Below, piece after piece: positions 59,518 through 64,000 of a stretch of 64,000 nt of DNA. The notes beneath the pieces are model-generated. The model was not told the origin of the DNA. It worked only from the letters and a program-made list of their open reading frames with translations, and ran no database searches. This stretch comes from Sphaerosporella brunnea. Lineage: Eukaryota > Ascomycota > Pezizomycetes > Pezizales > Pyronemataceae. The position numbers and the translations under genes are program-made. The stretch is from NCBI GenBank assembly GCA_008704415.1, contig VXIS01000120.1, positions 58,828-122,827 of the forward strand. The letters run 5' to 3'. Each line of letters starts with the position of its first letter. Position 1 is the stretch's first letter.

Positions 59518-59545
59518 TTGCTTTCAGTATTCCATGACCGTGGCT
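59518..59545 (-). pseudogene. 5S rRNA 5'-end fragment (isotype-1-like)
   Basis: On the minus strand it reads CCACGGTCATGGAATACTGAAAGCA, close to the first 28 nt of the isotype-1 gene at 46085 (ACTGAAAGCA). The remainder is lost. Confidence 0.5.
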
Positions 59546-59605
59546 GATGGATTTTCCATCTTTTCATTCTACCGCGAGTCTGTTTATCCCACCGATAGGT
59601 TGTAG

Positions 59606-59684
59606 CACAGCCACCGAGCCACCTCACGCACCCGGACCCGTGGCAAGTGACTGCGCCGCCACCTTATCTCTCTTCCTTATTGAG
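59606..59684 (+). repeat. Dispersed repeat D, copy 2
   Basis: It matches 22572-22640: cgcacccg, gtggcaagtgactgcgccgc and ttatctctcttccttattga. Confidence 0.45.
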
Positions 59685-60076
59685 TTGTTCTCTTTCGACG
59701 GAATCCCACCCATGATATCGTGCATGAGTGTGGATTTATGCTCTGCGGAGTAAACCACGTTGATGTTGTTCACCTTTCGTGGCGGGAAAAGTAGGAAGGC
59801 AGCGGACTCTGTAGTAGTGAAGATTCGTGCGTGCCAGTGACAGACCTGACCATTGAAAGAATACTCTCGAAGCGTCAATATTAGTCATAAGGTCGCCCTC
59901 GACTCTGTGCAGGTGTATAAAGTACCGATTGGTGTGAAAGCGAGTTCATGAGATGAGATCAATCCTAATGGGTGTCACCGCTTGTTACACTTCACTGCAT
60001 ATCACTCGACACCTCCCCCGCACCGGCCTCACCCGCCCACAAAAAAAGAAAAGGAAAAAAAAAGAGAAAAAAAACC

Positions 60077-60188
60077 CACGGGTCACGGGACTTGAACCCG
60101 CGCCCACGCGGGACCTATTGGGAAGCCAAGGCATCTCGGTGATGCATGTAAATCAGTGTGTCTTGGGTAACGCTGAGCTAACTTGACT
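60077..60188 (-). tRNA. tRNA-like pol III relic
   Basis: On the minus strand there is an A box (TTAGCTCAGCG, near 60171-60181), a good T-arm with B box (GGTTCAAGTCC, 60087-60097) and a following T-rich stretch (complement of 60047-60074). The 5' acceptor half that should pair with ACCCGTG is not present, so this is a pseudo-tRNA or SINE-like piece. Confidence 0.45.
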
Positions 60189-60514
60189 GAATATCAAACG
60201 ATCCAACTGTATCTATGATTGACACTGCTGGTTAACTCTACTAGATGATCCACACAATGGAACGGACCCAAGGGCCTCAGTCCTTCTAAACCGAGGGGCC
60301 AATATGGTGGTATTGCTTGGCCGGCCGGATGCTAAGCCAGGCCGAATCAATTGACTCCGGGATGTCCTGTGGCGCTGCCCCTAACATCAGGGATGCGACC
60401 TGTCTAGGCTCTCTTATCGCGATGCGACGGTACGAAGAACTCACCGAGTTCGAAAACAAAAATGTAGGCCAACATAAGGCTACACACAGGACTTGGAAGG
60501 AAATAACAGCCCCC

Positions 60515-60900
60515 ATCAGTTGTCAGTAGATGATTTCGACTGCACCTATGGCACCGGCCCCTCCGGAGCGGCCTGGCAAAGCTCATGGATACATACTTCT
60601 CCCCTGCCGCCCCGGTGCTGCCGCAGCACATCTCCGTGTCTTCGGGTGTTTTCCGCGGTGCTGGAACTTGTGGCTTGGGCGCTCGCAAACCCGGGAGATG
60701 GAATCCTCGTCGGCCGTCCGTTGTATATGGCGTTCCCGCACGGCTTCGAGGCCCGTGCAGAGGTGAACGTCGTGCCTGTTGCGTTCGGACTATCCGATCC
60801 TTTTGCCGCAGTGGTATGGGAAGGCGCTCGAAGAGTTTGAGTCCCGTCCCGGAGCGACGGGACGAACCCGAGGCCGCGGTTCGTTTCGCTTTTTTTCTTC
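60515..60900 (+). pseudogene. ACC-synthase-like class I/II aminotransferase fragment
   Basis: Coding text continues across three frames: DDFDCTYGTGPSG, then GLAKLMDTYFSPAAPVLPQH and ISVSSGV, then SAVLELVAWALANPGDGILV with GRPLYMAFPHGFEARAEVN and VVPVAFG, then LPQWYGKALEEFE. This is the N-terminal third of fungal 1-aminocyclopropane-1-carboxylate-synthase-like PLP enzymes. The catalytic lysine region is not found. At least three frameshifts, one at a four-T run near 60648, show it is dead. No intact neighbour suggests a former cluster. Confidence 0.75.
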
Positions 60901-60909
60901 CCCAATCTC

Positions 60910-61965
60910 AACCTTCATACTCCATCAAAAACACCGCAAGCGGAGGAATATGCAACTCACTTCCATGACGAGTGCCCACAGAGCTGATAGGGTATTGCCA
61001 GAGATATCTCAGCTAATCCGTTTTCGTGGCTGCCAGAAAAAGCGCGCCAGGACTGAGACTGGACTAGCTAGCCGAGAAGGCTGCTAAAAAGCGAAAGGTA
61101 GCTGACCCCGCCTCCCAATGGTCAAACCTTTAGATTTAGGTGGGTGGTAGTTCACCCGCTCTCGGCGAAAGGAAATGGCACGGTATTGTGCTAAGCGAAT
61201 ATGTGTAAATGAGAGAGTTTCTTGATGCAATGAATCCGTCCGTTGTATCGGCCTAATCTTTTCAAAATCGCGAACCATAGCTCATCAGTGCGCTTCTTCA
61301 AGCCGCCGGACGACTGTCCCTAGTCATTCCGGGAAAGTGTTTGGCTCACTTCTTTATATTCTTTCTATCTCTATCCATATGACATAGATGCATACTCATC
61401 GGAAGCAGTCTATAATCCATCCCAGCAATCTGTATGTGCCGTTGTCGATTTGTGGGTTGGGGGGGGGGGGGGGAGCATTTAACGACGTTGCTGCCCTGCT
61501 TCCCATAACATGACCGGGAAGTTAACGCCGCTGAGCATGCCCGCGCTCCATGCCCATTTAACGAACTGCTGCCCTCCGTCAGCATCGCTTGCAATATGAC
61601 CGAGATCCCGCCCAGCTCTCAATATGGCCGTGCCCCATCTGGTGATGCTGCTCCTCTCCTCCGTTAGTGTTGGAATATGCGTTCTGACATAATGTGGGGT
61701 GGACCGAGTGCTGGATAGTGAGTGAGCTACTGGTGCGCCACCTGCTTCTTCCGTAACAGGAAATCGTGTTGTTGCTGAGAGGCACAAAGGCCAACCTCGT
61801 TGCAGGAGGGCTTGGTGACTGAACCCAAAAGACGACTTCATTTTTCTGGGGGAAGGGGGGACTCTCTATTGCACGTGTGATGAGCGCTGCCGTTGTATAG
61901 GTAGAGTATGTAATCGAACAGTCAGCGCTGCTGACCTTGACCCCCGTTAAACCCAAGCTGGTCTT
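60910..61965. other. Intergenic, no supported gene
   Basis: A G tract occurs at 61458-61474. Overlapping minus-strand frames of 82-129 codons lack recognised content. Confidence 0.4.
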
Positions 61966-61970
61966 CATGC

Positions 61971-62250
61971 TGCCAAAAGGTCACAGCCCGGCTGTCTCAA
62001 ATCACGACGGGCTGGCTGCCGGGCTGCCAAGCACCTGGGACTGAGGTGAACTTGCAAAGCAACCATCCGTTTGACCTAGTTACGTCGTAAACCGAAGAAA
62101 CTGACGAGTGTTTCTGTGTAGCTGTTGCTCCATTCCCCATAGCGCATGATCCCTGCATACCCGCCAGCCAGCCCGACATGGGCTTTAGCCCAAACAGCCC
62201 GCCCGTCTTGTCGATCAGCCCAACGGGCGGGCTGGCTATTAGGAACACTG
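61971..62250 (-). mobile_element. hAT-type MITE, truncated copy
   Basis: It ends at 62250 with ggctggctattaggaacactg-type terminus and shares cagcccggctgtctc, the ctgccaagcac block, tgacctagttacgtc and gcgcatgatccctgcat with the inner MITE at 47745-48092, in inverted orientation. The other terminus is missing; homology starts abruptly at ctgccaaaagg (61971). Confidence 0.75.
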
Positions 62251-62532
62251 GTGCACCCCCCCTCCCCCCCACCCCCACGAGCTTGCCTATTTTTTTTAGA
62301 ATTTACCCCTGCCCCCCACCCCGGGAATCTACTTCCAAGAGGTTTTTTTTATTTTTATTTTTGTTTTACAAGACGTTTGAGCAAAGGCCTTATGGACACG
62401 AGCCGGAACGAGTCGAGCCGAGGGGTAGGCTCGAGCCGGCTCGGCAGTTTTCCAGGCTCGAGCCGCCCCTACCAAATGCAGACATTGTACTGGCGGGCAG
62501 TTTTCCAGTGCAAAAGTAGCTTTTAACTATGT

Positions 62533-62637
62533 TCGGAGGAGCGTGCCCCAGAGTAGGCGCAACGCCTAGATTCTGTATTTAACATGCCATGGCCGCAAGC
62601 GGCCAAATGCAATATGATTAAAACAAAAAAAACAAAA
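62533..62637 (+). mobile_element. Very short retroposed 3' end with 15-bp target duplication
   Basis: The direct repeat AGCTTTTAACTATGT is exact at 62518-62532 and 62638-62652. It brackets 105 bp ending in catggccgcaagcggcc and an A-rich tail (attaaaacaaaaaaaacaaaa). This is the structure of a heavily 5'-truncated LINE (or SINE) insertion. A similar tail is at about 23580-23680. Confidence 0.75.
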
Positions 62638-62654
62638 AGCTTTTAACTATGTGA

Positions 62655-64000
62655 GTATGAAGTGCGCAGATTGGCCATGTCGATCACGGTCTAGTAAGGA
62701 TCTCGAGCCACAACGCTGGCATGGTTAAGTCCAACCCTGGCAAACAATGCTTTAAGATGTGACCGCGTTTTGTGGATCACAGGATATCACTCATTTAGAG
62801 CTTCACAAGCTGCCACTCGCTGTTCGCACACCACCTTCTTGGAGCTTATTCAAGACCTGATACGCGATCTGGGAGACATAATCTCTAATTTAGCGCTCGA
62901 GCCGGCTCGGCTCATGTCCATCACTGCTTGTGTTTTGGGACAATGCCAGCCCTTTTACAAAAGTGGGGGGTTATAATACACTCTCAAAAATTCCGACAAC
63001 ACAACTCTACCAAAAATGGTCTTAAAAACGCAAAAAAAACCGAAAAAAAAGATGCCCGGGAGTTAAGAAGGTTGGTACTATGGTGATGATTCCGGTAGGG
63101 GTTAAAAGTATAGGTTTGGGCTAGGTTTAGGTGCACCGGTGGTTATGGTCGGATTAAATTGTATTTGACTGTGTTAGAGGGTTGGCAGGTCCATATTGCA
63201 AAGTTGGTGATAGCGCAACTAGAAGGAGGAAATCGCGAGCAGTGTTATCAACAGCGAGAAAGGCGAGCAGCGCTCTGGTAGGAGCTTTAATTTGCTGCTC
63301 CATAGGTCCGGTATCGCGAAGCTGCTGCTGCTTGGAGCGTGAAGATTTGGCCGTCTCAGCTTCTCGCCTTCACCACCCCTTGCTCTCCCACCATAAAGTG
63401 ACCACGCTTTTGTCCACCAACCACTGTCTTTGTTGCTCACCAACTTCCACCTGGATTCCCAATCCCAAACAAATGCCGGTACTTTCAAAGCGCCGTCACC
63501 TCGTTCAACCCCCAGCACCCGGCTGCTCTAAGCCCCTTTATGCGTTGTCCTACGCACGTTCAGACCCTTCGCTGCAGAACCTCCCACTGTGTGCTTGAGG
63601 ACACCTAAAAACGGTGGATCGCGACATTCATTTTTACTTAGTAACACATACGAAATACCTGTACCGGCCGAGTGATGAGCGTGAATCTTCATATTTTGAA
63701 CACTTCGACAAATGGAGTCTGTAAGTCGGTAGAGCAATTGAATTACAGTGTTCTTTGAAAAAATAACTTTTTTGTGGGTCCTCATTGAGGCACGGACGAT
63801 CACTCAAAACCGCTTACTCATCGAAATGCGTCTCCTGGCATTTGACAGCAGTGGTAGTCACGACATTGTAGCGGTGGCTTGGATCGATGGCTGAGGGAGC
63901 TATTTTTCTGTTTGGCCGCACAAAGTTGTAGAGCTTTGTAGAGCTCATCAAGGCGGTGTTTTCTATGTGTTTTGTCAAGGTAGTTGTTGGGGACGACACC
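62655..64000. other. Window end, no supported gene
   Basis: Only short frames occur (up to 138 codons at 63182-63598, without recognised motifs). Nothing else is supported up to the window end. Confidence 0.4.

Overview
This window is nuclear DNA of a filamentous ascomycete (Pezizomycotina). The evidence is short 48-88 bp introns with GT donors and CTGAC/CTAAC branch sites, a fungal GAL4-type zinc-cluster regulator, PTH11-like and cAMP-receptor-like membrane receptors, dispersed single 5S rRNA genes, and Tad-type LINE, Fot1/pogo and hAT-like elements. The species cannot be named from the sequence alone.

The window is gene-poor and repeat-rich. Six spliced protein genes look intact. On the minus strand are a PTH11/rhodopsin-type seven-helix protein (15244-16574), a cAMP-receptor-like GPCR (24780-26211) and a Dal81/TamA-type Zn2Cys6 activator (51123-54104). 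On the plus strand are a secreted type-B carboxylesterase (19435-21136), an NmrA-like NAD(P)-binding protein (30629-31772) and a YAT-type amino-acid permease (37814-39646). A seventh, intronless hypothetical gene (6231-7433) is less certain. Broken genes are a conserved fungal gene split by a LINE (31-2202), a Fot1-like transposase lacking its catalytic domain (9640-10868), an RHS/Crinkler-type P-loop NTPase (44232-45800) and an ACC-synthase-like aminotransferase piece (60515-60900).

The intergenic space is a patchwork of small mobile pieces. It holds LINE 3' ends with target-site duplications (933-1525, 62533-62637) and others without (23030-23496, 23738-23832). It also holds an element with about 330-bp terminal inverted repeats (9228-11094), two nested hAT-type MITEs (47422-48321) plus relatives, three whole 5S rRNA genes with several 5S fragments, tRNA-like pol III units, inverted-repeat elements and several two-copy dispersed repeats.

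The intact genes do not form an obvious pathway cluster. The permease and the Dal81/TamA-type regulator both fit nitrogen and amino-acid acquisition, and the two receptors fit environmental sensing, but they lie kilobases apart and co-regulation is not shown. No clearly new multi-gene system is visible. The most unusual signals are the 5S-associated inverted-repeat element at 46153-47086, the compensatory change between 5S isotypes, the AAGTCACT repeat held inside a near-perfect palindrome at 35840-35958, and the tRNA-like unit present in two identical inverted copies.
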